A stretch of 33,498 nt of DNA from Palsa-892 sp035295845 (GTDB taxonomy: Bacteria; Pseudomonadota; Alphaproteobacteria; Rhizobiales; Xanthobacteraceae), in NCBI GenBank assembly GCA_035295845.1, contig DATGIF010000024.1, forward strand, positions 1 through 33,498. The letters run 5' to 3'. Position numbers and translations under genes: made by a program. The first letter of the stretch is position 1. Each line of letters begins with the position of its first letter. Below the pieces are notes generated by a model. The model did no database searches. It saw nothing but the letters and a program-made list of their open reading frames with translations, and was not told the origin of the DNA. Positions 25,092 through 33,498 of the stretch are shown here, in pieces.

Positions 25092-25110
25092 AAAATTTAG
25101 AGGACCAGGC

Positions 25111-25515
25111 ATGGACGTACATGACGATCAGCATTTTGCGCGGCATATCGGGGTCGAGGTGGTCGAAATCACGCCCGACAAGGTGCGGGCGAAGCTTGCC
25201 GCGCGCCCGGGCCTTGCCAATCGCCGCGGCATCCTGCATGGCGGCGCCATCATGTCGCTCGCTGACACGCTCGGCGGCATTGGGACGACCGCGAACCTAC
25301 CGAAGGGCGCCTCCACCACCACGATCGAAAGCAAGACCAATTTCTTCGCGCCGGTGCCCCTTGGCGACACGGCGCATGCGGAAGCGACCCCGCTCCATCG
25401 CGGGCGCACGACCATGGTGTGGCAGACGCGGATCACCCGCGGCGACGGCAAACTCGCGGCCCTCGTCACCCAGACCCAGCTCGTGATCGCCCCGCCCGCC
25501 GCAGCGAAAACCTGA
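25111..25515 (+). CDS. PaaI-family hotdog thioesterase
   Basis: 134 residues, standard for PaaI-type acyl-CoA thioesterases. The helix motif GILHGGAIMSLADTLGG (about 40-56) includes the conserved HGG and Asp, followed by TIESKTNFFAPVPLGD and a C-terminal TQTQLVI strand. It acts on CoA esters in the cytosol, often aromatic ones; the substrate is not known here. AGAGGACC lies upstream of the ATG. It is 31 bases before the glutathione transferase gene, likely in one transcript. Confidence 0.88.
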   Translation: MDVHDDQHFARHIGVEVVEITPDKVRAKLAARPGLANRRGILHGGAIMSLADTLGGIGTTANLPKGASTTTIESKTNFFAPVPLGDTAHAEATPLHRGRTTMVWQTRITRGDGKLAALVTQTQLVIAPPAAAKT

Positions 25516-25546
25516 ATCAACCGATGACTGAACAAGGAACGCGCCA

Positions 25547-26179
25547 GTGATCGACCTTTACACCTGGACCACCCCCAACGGCCGCAAGGTTTCCATCGCG
25601 CTCGAGGAACTGGGCTTGCCCTATACGGCGCACCCGATCGACATCAACAAGAACGAGCAGTTCGCACCCGCCTTTCTCGCCATCAGTCCCAACAACCGGA
25701 TTCCGGCAATTGTCGACCGCGACAATAATTTCAGCCTGATGGAGTCAGGCGCGATCCTCCTCTACCTCGCGGAGAAAACCGGCCGGCTGATGCCAAAGGC
25801 GCTCGAGCCGCGCTATCGCGTCATCGAATGGCTGATGTGGCAGATGGGCGGCATCGGCCCGATGCTCGGCCAGGTCCACCACTTCGTGAAATACAATCCC
25901 GGCAAGGCGCCCTACGCCGAGGAGCGCTACCTCAAGGAAGCGCACCGCCTCTACGGCGTGCTCGAGCGGCGTCTGGAAGGCCGCGAGTTCGTCGCCGACG
26001 AATATTCCATCGCCGACATCGCCATCTGGCCGTGGATCTCGCGCTTCGAGTGGCAGACGATCGAACTTGCCAAATATCCGAATGTGAAACGCTGGTACGT
26101 TGTGATGGCCAATCGGCCGGCGGTGCAGAAGGGCTATCAGGTGCCGAAGCACGTGGGGCCGATTCCGATGCCCGCCTGA
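25547..26179 (+). CDS. Glutathione S-transferase (YfcG/YghU-like)
   Basis: 210 residues. The N-terminal thioredoxin-like domain opens IDLYTWTTPNGRKVSIALEELGLPY, with the Thr/Asn pair used by the nu-class enzymes YfcG and YghU, which work as disulfide-bond reductases using two glutathiones. SPNNRIPAIVD and MESGAILLYLAEK form the glutathione site, and the helical C-terminal domain has EYSIADIAIWPW. The start is GTG with AAGGA upstream. It is downstream of the thioesterase, and context suggests thiol-based detoxification shared with frmA and the peroxiredoxin. Confidence 0.92.
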   Translation: MIDLYTWTTPNGRKVSIALEELGLPYTAHPIDINKNEQFAPAFLAISPNNRIPAIVDRDNNFSLMESGAILLYLAEKTGRLMPKALEPRYRVIEWLMWQMGGIGPMLGQVHHFVKYNPGKAPYAEERYLKEAHRLYGVLERRLEGREFVADEYSIADIAIWPWISRFEWQTIELAKYPNVKRWYVVMANRPAVQKGYQVPKHVGPIPMPA

Positions 26180-26325
26180 CGCGGCAATAACGTCGCTGTT
26201 TCGTTTTGGCACAAGGCCCGCCGCCTTCAGCTCACGGCAAATCGGTGGTGGCCGCACGGCAAGAAAACGACAGCCCGGCGTTAACCCTCTTGCGGCAAGG
26301 TTCTCGCCGGGGATCGCGACTCCCG

Positions 26326-26340
26326 TTTTCGTCACGAAAA
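26326..26340. promoter_or_regulatory. 15-base palindrome upstream of the unknown secreted protein
   Basis: TTTTCGTCACGAAAA is perfectly symmetrical around its central C, in the 238-base gap after the glutathione transferase gene and about 80 bases before the next start. It has the form of a dimeric-repressor operator; the regulator is unknown. The rest of this gap shows no gene. Confidence 0.35.
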
Positions 26341-26417
26341 TGTCCAGCCTCGCTGGTGTGTTTTAGCGGGGGTCGCAAGCTGCGGGCATCGCTATTTGTC
26401 CGCTGCCGGGAGGGGAA

Positions 26418-27461
26418 ATGCGACGCGCCTTCGTTGTTCCGGCCGCCGTTATCGCGCTCGGCGCCTTTACATTTACATTTTCCGCTTTCGCCGCCCGGCC
26501 GCCGGAATTTTCCAGCGCCGATTCGGTGCTGCGCTTCGTCAACGAATATCGCATGCGCCCCGAATTCAATCGCGTCCCCGAGGCTTATCGCACGCTCTCC
26601 CGTGTCGGCGCGCTGAAGGACGTCGACACTGGCGCCGTCTATCTCGGCTTCCTCGCCGGCATATTCGCCGCCAACTCCGACAAGGCCGAGCCGCTGGTGC
26701 GCGAGCTTCTGGTGACGTTGCCGCCCGAGGATAAATGGCTAGTCATCCGCGCGGTCGCCTATTCCGGCCTGCCGGACTGGAAGCGGATCTTGCAGAAATA
26801 CGCGATGTATTCGCCCGGCCGCCAGGTGATGATCGAGAAATACATTTCCGGCAAGACGCCGACGCTCGAGAAGCTCGCCTTCGACAAGAAGGATCCCGAC
26901 TGGATCGACAAGGTGAAGATCTATCTCACCGGCACGCCGCGCGATGACGGCGAGACGAAGCTCGAGCCCACGCCCGACGTCATCGACACCTATTGGGGCT
27001 ATTTCTTCGCGACCGGCGCCTACGAGCCGATTGGCCGGATCATTGGGATGCTGCGCTGGTCGAAGGAAAAGAATTCCGTTGAAAAGCTCACCGTCGGCAA
27101 CATGGCGAAGTTCACCCTCGCGTCCAACGCCTCGCGCGACGGCGATCTGTTGCGGATGGTGAAATGGGCGGCGGTCGATCAGGACCCGGAAACGAAAGCC
27201 GTTCTTGCCGAGGTGATCGACGCCGCCGAGAACATGGACACGGTGCGGTTGCGCAAGATGGCGATCGCCGCCATCGACGACCTCAAGCAGAAAGGCCCCG
27301 GCTACAAGCAGAACATCTCGACGATCGGCCAGATCGGCCAGGCCGTAATTGGACTCGGCTGCATCGCCGCCGCCGCCGCCGGCCAGATCGAATTCGGATT
27401 ACCCTGCGTCATCGGCGGCGCAGTTTCCAACGCTGCGATCGCTGCCTGGACGAAACAGTAA
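26418..27461 (+). CDS. Unknown exported protein with hydrophobic C-terminus
   Basis: 347 residues; not recognised. Signal peptide about 1-25 (VIALGAFTFTFSAFAA), with the ribosome-binding site AGGGGAA. The mature part is mostly helical, with clusters such as YLGFLAGIFAANSDKAEPLV and WLVIRAVAYSGLPDWKRIL that resemble helical-hairpin repeats. The last 45 residues are Gly/Ala-rich and hydrophobic (GQAVIGLGCIAAAAAG and CVIGGAVSNAAIAAW) with two cysteines, consistent with one or two membrane-inserting helices at the C-terminus. It may be periplasmic and anchored by its tail. The palindrome at 26326 may control it. Confidence 0.75.
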   Translation: MRRAFVVPAAVIALGAFTFTFSAFAARPPEFSSADSVLRFVNEYRMRPEFNRVPEAYRTLSRVGALKDVDTGAVYLGFLAGIFAANSDKAEPLVRELLVTLPPEDKWLVIRAVAYSGLPDWKRILQKYAMYSPGRQVMIEKYISGKTPTLEKLAFDKKDPDWIDKVKIYLTGTPRDDGETKLEPTPDVIDTYWGYFFATGAYEPIGRIIGMLRWSKEKNSVEKLTVGNMAKFTLASNASRDGDLLRMVKWAAVDQDPETKAVLAEVIDAAENMDTVRLRKMAIAAIDDLKQKGPGYKQNISTIGQIGQAVIGLGCIAAAAAGQIEFGLPCVIGGAVSNAAIAAWTKQ

Positions 27462-27573
27462 CCACTCCGCTCTCGTCTCGCTGAAAAAGCGCGGAACCAA
27501 GCCTGCGACCCACAAAAGGCGAAATTGGGTCGCAGCCTCGGCTCCATTCCCCACCCAGAGAGAGGAGCCAGCC

Positions 27574-28029
27574 ATGGCGGTAAGACCCATTCCGGAAGGC
27601 TTTCATTCGGTCACGCCCTATCTGAACGTAAAGGGAGCGGCGAAGCTGATCGATTTTCTCAAACAGGCGTTCGGCGCCGAACAGATCGAAGTCCACAAAC
27701 TGCCCGACGGCAAGATTATGCACGCGGAAGTGAAGATCGGCGATTCCCGCATCATGCTTTCGGAAGCCGGCGATCAAATGCCGGTGACGCAGGCCGCGCT
27801 TTATCTTTACGTCAACGACGTGGACGCAACCTTCAAGCGCGCGCTTGCGGCGGGCGGCGCTTCGACCATGGAGGTGACGGACAAGTTCTGGGGCGATCGC
27901 AGCGGCGGCCTCAAGGACCCCTTCGGCAATCGCTGGATGATCGCGACCCACAAGGAAGACGTCTCCGCCGCCGAGCTTGAGAAACGCTTCCAGGAATTCC
28001 TCAAGCAGCAGAAGAACAAGGCCGCCTAA
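27574..28029 (+). CDS. VOC/glyoxalase-like (PhnB-type) protein
   Basis: 151 residues from an ATG preceded by AGAGGAG. A single VOC module of PhnB type: SVTPYLNVKGAAKLIDFLKQAFGAE, KIMHAEVKIGDSRIMLSEA, ALYLYVNDVDATFKRALAAGA-like text and KDPFGNRWMIATHKEDV. Members bind a metal or small ligands and include resistance and isomerase proteins; the function here is unknown. Its stop overlaps the stop of the next, convergent gene by 2 bases (TAA on one strand, TAG on the other). Confidence 0.85.
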   Translation: MAVRPIPEGFHSVTPYLNVKGAAKLIDFLKQAFGAEQIEVHKLPDGKIMHAEVKIGDSRIMLSEAGDQMPVTQAALYLYVNDVDATFKRALAAGGASTMEVTDKFWGDRSGGLKDPFGNRWMIATHKEDVSAAELEKRFQEFLKQQKNKAA

Positions 28030-28817
28030 GCGGCTTCCGCGACTCCGCTTTTCATGCTCGTGGTCGGACCTTCGGGCCCGGCCACCCGCCCTACCGGCGT
28101 CCGCCGTTCGGAAACCCAAATCCAGATCGCGGCGGCGATGAGCACGCTGAAACCGATCGGTCCGTGCGGGCTCGCGTGGCTCGTGAAGATCTGCCAGCCG
28201 AAGCCGATGAGCAGCAACAGCGCGGGCCACGGCGCGCGGCCGCCGAGATAGAGCGCGCCCGCGGCGGCAGCCGCGGCGATCAACACGGCATAGGATCCGG
28301 CGTGGCTGATGAAGGAGCCGACGCCGCCCACCCATGGATCAACCCAGTTGGTATCGAGCACAAGCGCGACGGCGCGCACCTCTTCCGGCGTGAGCCGGCC
28401 CGCCGCGGCGAGGTTCTGCGTATTGACAATTAGGCGCGCGAGGCCGGTGCCGCCGGTGGAATCGAGCGCGGTGTAGTAAATCAGGAACGCGAGCGTGGCG
28501 GTGCGCGCGACCCATGCAAGCGCCACCGCCGCGGGACCGTCTTCGTCATGCACGCGATGGAGAAGAAGCAGCATGCCGACCGCGATCAACCCGATCAGCG
28601 GCGTCTGAATCATGTGCAACATGAACCACCAATCAGGACCGGGATAAGCGAGCGCGACAAAGCGCGGATCGTAGGGCTGTGACTTGCAAAGAAACGCGAA
28701 CATGCCGGGATCAGCGGTGAAGTGGGCGGGATGAAAGAGCTCCATGCCCGCGAGCACCGCGGGCGCTACCACGAGACAGAGCCACCAGAAAAAATTCTGG
28801 ATCGCGTTGTGCGACAT
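28026..28817 (-). CDS. Unknown multi-helix membrane protein
   Basis: 263 residues from the ATG at 28817, which has the very strong GGAGGGGGGA upstream. About six membrane helices, for example FFWWLCLVVAPAVLAGM, MIQTPLIGLIAVGMLLLL, AGSYAVLIAAAAAAGALYL and FSVLIAAAIWIWV. Several histidines sit at helix ends (ELFHPAHF, FMLHMIQTP, SFISHAGSY, TSHASPHGPIGF), which could bind a metal or haem, although no known motif is complete. An upstream ATG at 28907 would read through a palindromic repeat, so I reject it. It follows pccB on the same strand with the repeat between them. Confidence 0.75.
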   Translation of the reverse strand: MSHNAIQNFFWWLCLVVAPAVLAGMELFHPAHFTADPGMFAFLCKSQPYDPRFVALAYPGPDWWFMLHMIQTPLIGLIAVGMLLLLHRVHDEDGPAAVALAWVARTATLAFLIYYTALDSTGGTGLARLIVNTQNLAAAGRLTPEEVRAVALVLDTNWVDPWVGGVGSFISHAGSYAVLIAAAAAAGALYLGGRAPWPALLLLIGFGWQIFTSHASPHGPIGFSVLIAAAIWIWVSERRTPVGRVAGPEGPTTSMKSGVAEAA

Positions 28818-28866
28818 CGTTCCCCCCTCCCCAAGCGGCGAATTAACGTGCTTCTTCTTATTCGTC

Positions 28867-28889
28867 ATGCCCGGCCTTGTGCCGGGCAT
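28867..28889. repeat. REP-like palindrome
   Basis: ATGCCCGGC and GCCGGGCAT form a perfect 9-bp stem around CTTGT, within the longer string that begins GTCATGCCCGG and ends GGGCATCCACG. This form is widespread in intergenic DNA of Bradyrhizobium-like genomes (from memory). It lies between pccB and the downstream membrane protein gene and may help end or protect the pccB transcript. Confidence 0.75.
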
Positions 28890-28921
28890 CCACGCCGTGG
28901 CTGCCAAAAAACCAAGCGAGA

Positions 28922-30454
<1,533 letters not shown>

Positions 30455-30551
30455 GCCCCTGACCCGTTCGCGGCGGTCGCGCCGCGTAGTGATTCCGCAT
30501 TATAGGATGCCGCCCATCCGGCGGAATGGCGGAAATTCGCTATCAGGGCAA

Positions 30552-30579
30552 GAAAATAGCCCGGTCGAAGACCGGGCTA
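30552..30579 (-). terminator. Rho-independent terminator after the 96-residue secreted protein
   Basis: TAGCCCGGT (30557-30565) and ACCGGGCTA (30571-30579) form a perfect 9-bp stem with loop CGAAG. On the minus strand it is followed by TTTTC. It lies 26 bases after the stop at 30605 and about 100 bases before pccB. Confidence 0.8.
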
Positions 30580-30604
30580 GTCGTCTTATCCGGAACGCCC
30601 TTGC

Positions 30605-30895
30605 CTAGAACTGGCCCACATCGGTGCGGTGGTCGTACATCGCGCCTTTCGGGTCGTCATACATGTAGAGCTTGCCCTCATGCATGAAGATGACGACGCC
30701 GCCCGCGAGCGGCTTCGCGCCGGCCTTGAACGCGTCGAATGACTTCATCGTACCGATCACGGCCTGGCCGTTGCCGCCGAAAATCACCATCTGGCCTTCC
30801 TGATTGATGGCGATGTCCCGGGCTTGGGCGGTGGACGCCGCGACCAGCGAGCCGGCCGCAACGGTTGCAAGAACGATCTTCTTGATTGCGGACAT
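30605..30895 (-). CDS. Small secreted protein of unknown function
   Basis: 96 residues from the ATG at 30895, with GGAGGAAA upstream. Signal peptide about 1-24 (KKIVLATVAAGSLVAASTAQA). The mature protein of some 72 residues looks all-beta, with repeated turn-strand units: NQEGQMVIFGG, NGQAVIGTM, GVVIFMHEGKLYMYDDP. It has no cysteine and no recognised domain. A strong terminator follows, so it is expressed alone. Upstream ATGs read through poor sequence and are not favoured. Confidence 0.75.
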   Translation of the reverse strand: MSAIKKIVLATVAAGSLVAASTAQARDIAINQEGQMVIFGGNGQAVIGTMKSFDAFKAGAKPLAGGVVIFMHEGKLYMYDDPKGAMYDHRTDVGQF

Positions 30896-31145
30896 TTTTA
30901 TTTCCTCCGAATACGGCGGCCCCATCGCCGCCGCAGGGTCGGCACAAGGCTTCCCCTGAGCGTTCTTTTTCATCGTTGCGCAAAAGGAGGCCAATCAAGC
31001 CTCTTCACGTTCGCTCATTCCGACGCGACGAAAGTGCCGCGCTTTTTCGCGCGGCCGTGAAAGCGCTCGCGATCGCATCACGCCGCCGTGTGGGCCGAGT
31101 GAGAAGCCGTCAGGAGAAGCCTGAGCGCAGCGCGGCGGTCCATGC

Positions 31146-31931
31146 TCATTTCCGGTCGAGAAGCGCGAGCATCTTCGCCGCCGCTTCGAACTCGGAAAGG
31201 CGCCCGGCGCGGCGATGCGCCGCCTCGCTGTCCTCGCCCCATTGGCGGATGTTCCAATCCTCGTCCACATGGGCGGCATTCCAGGCCTCGACCGTACTGA
31301 GCCGTCCGCGCGCAAGCGCAAGCGCGATCAATGCCGAGCCCGCGAGCGAGGTGAGCGAGGCAAGTGCGGCAAGCGCAAAAGGCGGCGGCCAGTTCTCGAC
31401 TTCGGCGCCGATGGCGGCAAGCGCGGTTTCAGGCTGGGCCACGAAGTTCACGCCTTCGGCGAGGATCAGGCGCGCGCCGAGCGCGCTATGCGCCCACTCC
31501 ACGATCGGATCCCAATGCGCGGCCTGCAACACAACGAGGCCTTCGGGCTCGCCGGCGCGGTAGAGCACATGGTCGGAGGCGGCATAGCGGCGAATTTCCG
31601 CGCGGAGTGAGGGCGCTTCTTTTTCGGCCTGATCGATCGCAAGATTGGCGAGCCGCGTAAGCGGCATCTTCGCGGGATCAATGGTTTCTTCCTGTGCTTG
31701 CCACTCGGCGACGATCGCCTCTGCGAGCGCGCGTGTCGGCAATACCAGCGGCTTCCCCGCGGGCGTCTTCGCCGTCTTGCCGTCGAGCAAGAGTGCGAAG
31801 CCTCCCTCCGCCTCGCCCGCCGCCGCCTTTCGATAGAATCGTTTCGGAATCGCTTGCCGCATCGCGCGCCGTGCGGCTTCCATCGGATCGCCGGGCGCGT
31901 TCCCCAACGCATCGAAGAGATCGCGGATCAT
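31146..31931 (-). CDS. ATP12-family F1-ATPase assembly chaperone
   Basis: 261 residues. ATP12 proteins bind the F1 alpha subunit during ATP synthase assembly; bacterial forms are found in alphaproteobacteria, the group related to mitochondria. Seen: KRFYRKAAAGEAEGGFALLLDGKTAKTP-type start with RPLVLP-like text (PLVLPTRALAEAIVAEW), MPLTRLANLAID, the DHVLYRA strand, and the late HVDEDWNIRQWGEDSEAAHRR that is the clearest family mark. Its ATG directly abuts the rluC stop (TAGATG), and GGAG of the rluC end serves as ribosome-binding site, so the two are translationally coupled. Confidence 0.93.
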   Translation of the reverse strand: MIRDLFDALGNAPGDPMEAARRAMRQAIPKRFYRKAAAGEAEGGFALLLDGKTAKTPAGKPLVLPTRALAEAIVAEWQAQEETIDPAKMPLTRLANLAIDQAEKEAPSLRAEIRRYAASDHVLYRAGEPEGLVVLQAAHWDPIVEWAHSALGARLILAEGVNFVAQPETALAAIGAEVENWPPPFALAALASLTSLAGSALIALALARGRLSTVEAWNAAHVDEDWNIRQWGEDSEAAHRRAGRLSEFEAAAKMLALLDRK

Positions 31932-32948
31932 CTACTCCTCCGGCGCCTCGACGATCGGGTCGTATTGCTTGGCGTCGAAGCCAAGCAAACTCCACGATTG
32001 CTGCATATGCGGCGGCAGCGGCGCGGTGACGTCGATGGTCCCTTTCCCGCTCGGATGCGGAATCACCAGCCGGCGGGCGAGCAAGTGCAGCCGGTTCTGC
32101 AAGCCGCCGGGCAATTCCCAGTTTTCCTTCTCGAAATATTTCGGATCGCCGACGATCGGGTGGCCGATGATCTGGCAATGCGCGCGCAATTGATGCGTGC
32201 GGCCGGTGACGGGCTTCAGCGACAGCCAGGAGAGTTTTTGCGCCGCCTGGTCCACCACCGCGTAATAGGTGACGGCGTGGCTCGCGTCTTTTTCGCCGTG
32301 CTTGGCGATCCGCATCAATTCGCCCTCGGGACCGCCGCCCTTGGCAAGATAAGTAGAAACACGCCCCTGTCGCGGCTTGGGGACGCCCGCGACCAGCGCC
32401 CAGTAGATTTTGCGCGCCGAGCGGGAGCGGAAGGTTTTCGCCAGGGCCGCGGCGGCTAGGCGGGTCTTCGCAACCAGAAGAACGCCGGAAGTGTCCTTGT
32501 CGAGGCGATGCACGAGCCGCGGCCGCTGGCCGTCGCGGCCACGCAGCGCATTCAGCATGCCGTCGACGTGACGGACCGTGCCCGAGCCGCCCTGCACCGC
32601 GAGCCCCATTGGCTTGTTGAGAACGAGCACCTCCTGGTCTTCGTAAAGGGTGATGGATTTCAGGAATTCGGCGTCGCCGCCCTTTTTCCGCTCCCTGTCC
32701 TTGGTCGCCTCGCCTGGAAGCCCTGCTTGCGGGCCGCCGGAATTTTTCGAGAGCGGTGGCACGCGCACGCGCTGGCCCGGCGCAAGCCGCGTGTTGGTCT
32801 TCACCCGGGCACCGTCGACGCGCACCTGTCCGGTGCGCAGCAGTTTCTGCAGATGGCCGAAGGCGAGCGCCGGATAATGCGCGCGGAACCAGCGGTCGAG
32901 CCGCATGCCCGCCTCATCCTCGCCGACCTGCTTTGTTTCGACGGCCAT
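31932..32948 (-). CDS. rluC: 23S rRNA pseudouridine synthase, RluC-like
   Basis: 338 residues. N-terminal S4 RNA-binding domain (about 10-65: MRLDRWFRAHYP, GQVRVDGARVKTNTRLAPGQRVRVPP), then the RluA-type catalytic domain with Asp150 in LVHRLDKDTSGVLLVAK and GRTHQLRAH (about 248-256). It converts specific 23S rRNA uridines to pseudouridine. The RVPP end of S4 matches RluC better than RluA, which lacks S4. A charged, poorly conserved stretch (about 68-94) sits between the two domains. Operon with the ATP12 gene downstream. Confidence 0.9.
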   Translation of the reverse strand: MAVETKQVGEDEAGMRLDRWFRAHYPALAFGHLQKLLRTGQVRVDGARVKTNTRLAPGQRVRVPPLSKNSGGPQAGLPGEATKDRERKKGGDAEFLKSITLYEDQEVLVLNKPMGLAVQGGSGTVRHVDGMLNALRGRDGQRPRLVHRLDKDTSGVLLVAKTRLAAAALAKTFRSRSARKIYWALVAGVPKPRQGRVSTYLAKGGGPEGELMRIAKHGEKDASHAVTYYAVVDQAAQKLSWLSLKPVTGRTHQLRAHCQIIGHPIVGDPKYFEKENWELPGGLQNRLHLLARRLVIPHPSGKGTIDVTAPLPPHMQQSWSLLGFDAKQYDPIVEAPEE

Positions 32949-33007
32949 TGCCTAGGGTAAGCCGCGAAACGCGATCGAGGTCAACGGCTGGACCTAAATT
33001 TCAGCGT

Positions 33008-33498
33008 TCATCCGAACAACAGCGGCAAATGCCGCGGGCCGCGCACGGTGCCCTCCGACCACGTTACCGGAGCACCGGGATCAATCCTGAACTTCGGTAT
33101 GCGCTTGAGCCATTCGCCGATCGCGACCGCAAGCTCCATGCGCGCGAGGTTCGACCCGACGCAGCGGTGAATGCCAAGGCCGAAGGCGACGTGGCGGTTC
33201 TCCTTGCGGTCGATGATGACCTTGTCGGCATCGGGAAACACGGCCGGATCGCGGTTCGCCGCCGGAAACGAGAGAAGTATCATGTTTCTGGACTTGACCG
33301 GGCAGCCGTCGATAACGGTGTCCTTCATGACCTCGCGCGCCATGGTGACGGGCGCGTAGGCCCGCAAGAACTCCTCGATCGCTGACGGAATGAGCGCGGG
33401 CTCGGCGACGAGGCGATCGCGGTCGGCAGGGGTCTTGGCGAGATGCCAGAGGTCCGATCCGATCGCGCTCCAGGTCGTGTCAATGCCGGCGATCAACA
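33008..33498 (-). CDS. Cytochrome P450, C-terminal part (5' end beyond window)
   Basis: The last 163 residues of a soluble bacterial P450 mono-oxygenase. Seen: the I-helix oxygen-activation motif AGIDTTWSAI at the window edge, the ExxR of the K helix (EEFLR), and the haem-binding loop FGLGIHRCVG with its ligand Cys, followed by SNLARMEL. Substrate unknown, and no ferredoxin partner is visible. The gene ends 59 bases before the rluC start. Confidence 0.93.
   Translation of the reverse strand, partial: LIAGIDTTWSAIGSDLWHLAKTPADRDRLVAEPALIPSAIEEFLRAYAPVTMAREVMKDTVIDGCPVKSRNMILLSFPAANRDPAVFPDADKVIIDRKENRHVAFGLGIHRCVGSNLARMELAVAIGEWLKRIPKFRIDPGAPVTWSEGTVRGPRHLPLLFG

Noticed and set aside
28818..28907. 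Upstream ATG adding 30 residues to the 263-residue membrane protein
   Set aside because: These codons read through the REP-like palindrome (giving WMPGTRPGMTNKKKH), and the ATG at 28817 has a far better ribosome-binding site.
31036..31055. GCCGCGC/GCGCGGC inverted repeat after the ATP12 gene
   Set aside because: The stem is perfect, but the loop is the T-rich part and no T tract follows on the minus strand. It is probably chance in GC-rich DNA, or at best a weak terminator.

Overview
The window looks like chromosomal DNA from a high-GC alphaproteobacterium, most likely of the order Hyphomicrobiales (Rhizobiales; Bradyrhizobium/Xanthobacteraceae-like). This is inferred from gene content rather than from a search: an ATP12-type F1-ATPase assembly chaperone, a biotin-dependent propionyl-CoA carboxylase pair, a rhizobial-style outer-membrane barrel protein, a class III alcohol dehydrogenase, a lone SpoA/FliN-like protein, and a palindrome of the CCCGGC...GCCGGG type that is common in rhizobial intergenic regions. 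I see no phage, insertion sequence, integrase, CRISPR array or rRNA. The only RNA gene is a tRNA-Leu(GAG). No gap between genes exceeds about 300 bases; the longest (about 290 bases, 13413-13699) is an AT-rich regulatory region.

Layout. 1-5.3 kb, minus strand: the 5' part of an isovaleryl-CoA dehydrogenase gene behind a hotdog thioesterase, a CHASE4-GGDEF-EAL c-di-GMP enzyme and the magnesium transporter MgtE. 5.5-7.7 kb, plus: two tandem secreted polysaccharide deacetylases. 7.7-8.9 kb: tRNA-Leu, a small FliN-like protein and divergent lipB. 9.06-11.1 kb, plus: a Tat-exported NADP-binding oxidoreductase joined by a one-base frameshift to an ATP/ADP-translocase-like membrane carrier. 11.1-11.85 kb, minus: acylphosphatase and a gamma-glutamylcyclotransferase-like enzyme. 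11.87-14.4 kb: an AT-richer patch with a TPR-sulfotransferase and a divergent outer-membrane protein. 14.4-16.5 kb, minus: pccA. 16.6-20.4 kb: a lipoprotein phosphodiesterase, an internally duplicated unknown protein and a VOC ring-cleavage-type dioxygenase. 20.5-22.7 kb: a 1-Cys peroxiredoxin, then a 73-residue secreted protein and a secreted trypsin-like protease that share a sequence module. 22.9-28.0 kb, plus: glutathione-dependent formaldehyde dehydrogenase, an orphan substrate-binding protein, a second thioesterase, a glutathione transferase, an unknown secreted protein and a VOC protein. 28.0-33.5 kb, minus: an unknown membrane protein, pccB, a 96-residue secreted protein, an ATP12 chaperone, RluC and the 3' part of a cytochrome P450 gene.

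How it fits together. The recognisable metabolism is branched-chain and odd-chain acyl-CoA breakdown (isovaleryl-CoA dehydrogenase, PccA, PccB, two thioesterases) and thiol-based detoxification (class III ADH, glutathione transferase, 1-Cys peroxiredoxin, VOC enzymes, gamma-glutamylcyclotransferase-like protein), alongside several envelope or secreted proteins. Most of it is ordinary core or shell genome. The points most worth a second look are the frameshift-fused oxidoreductase/carrier pair, the protease and small-protein pair with a shared module, the deacetylase whose metal-binding motif is altered, and the internally duplicated unknown protein.
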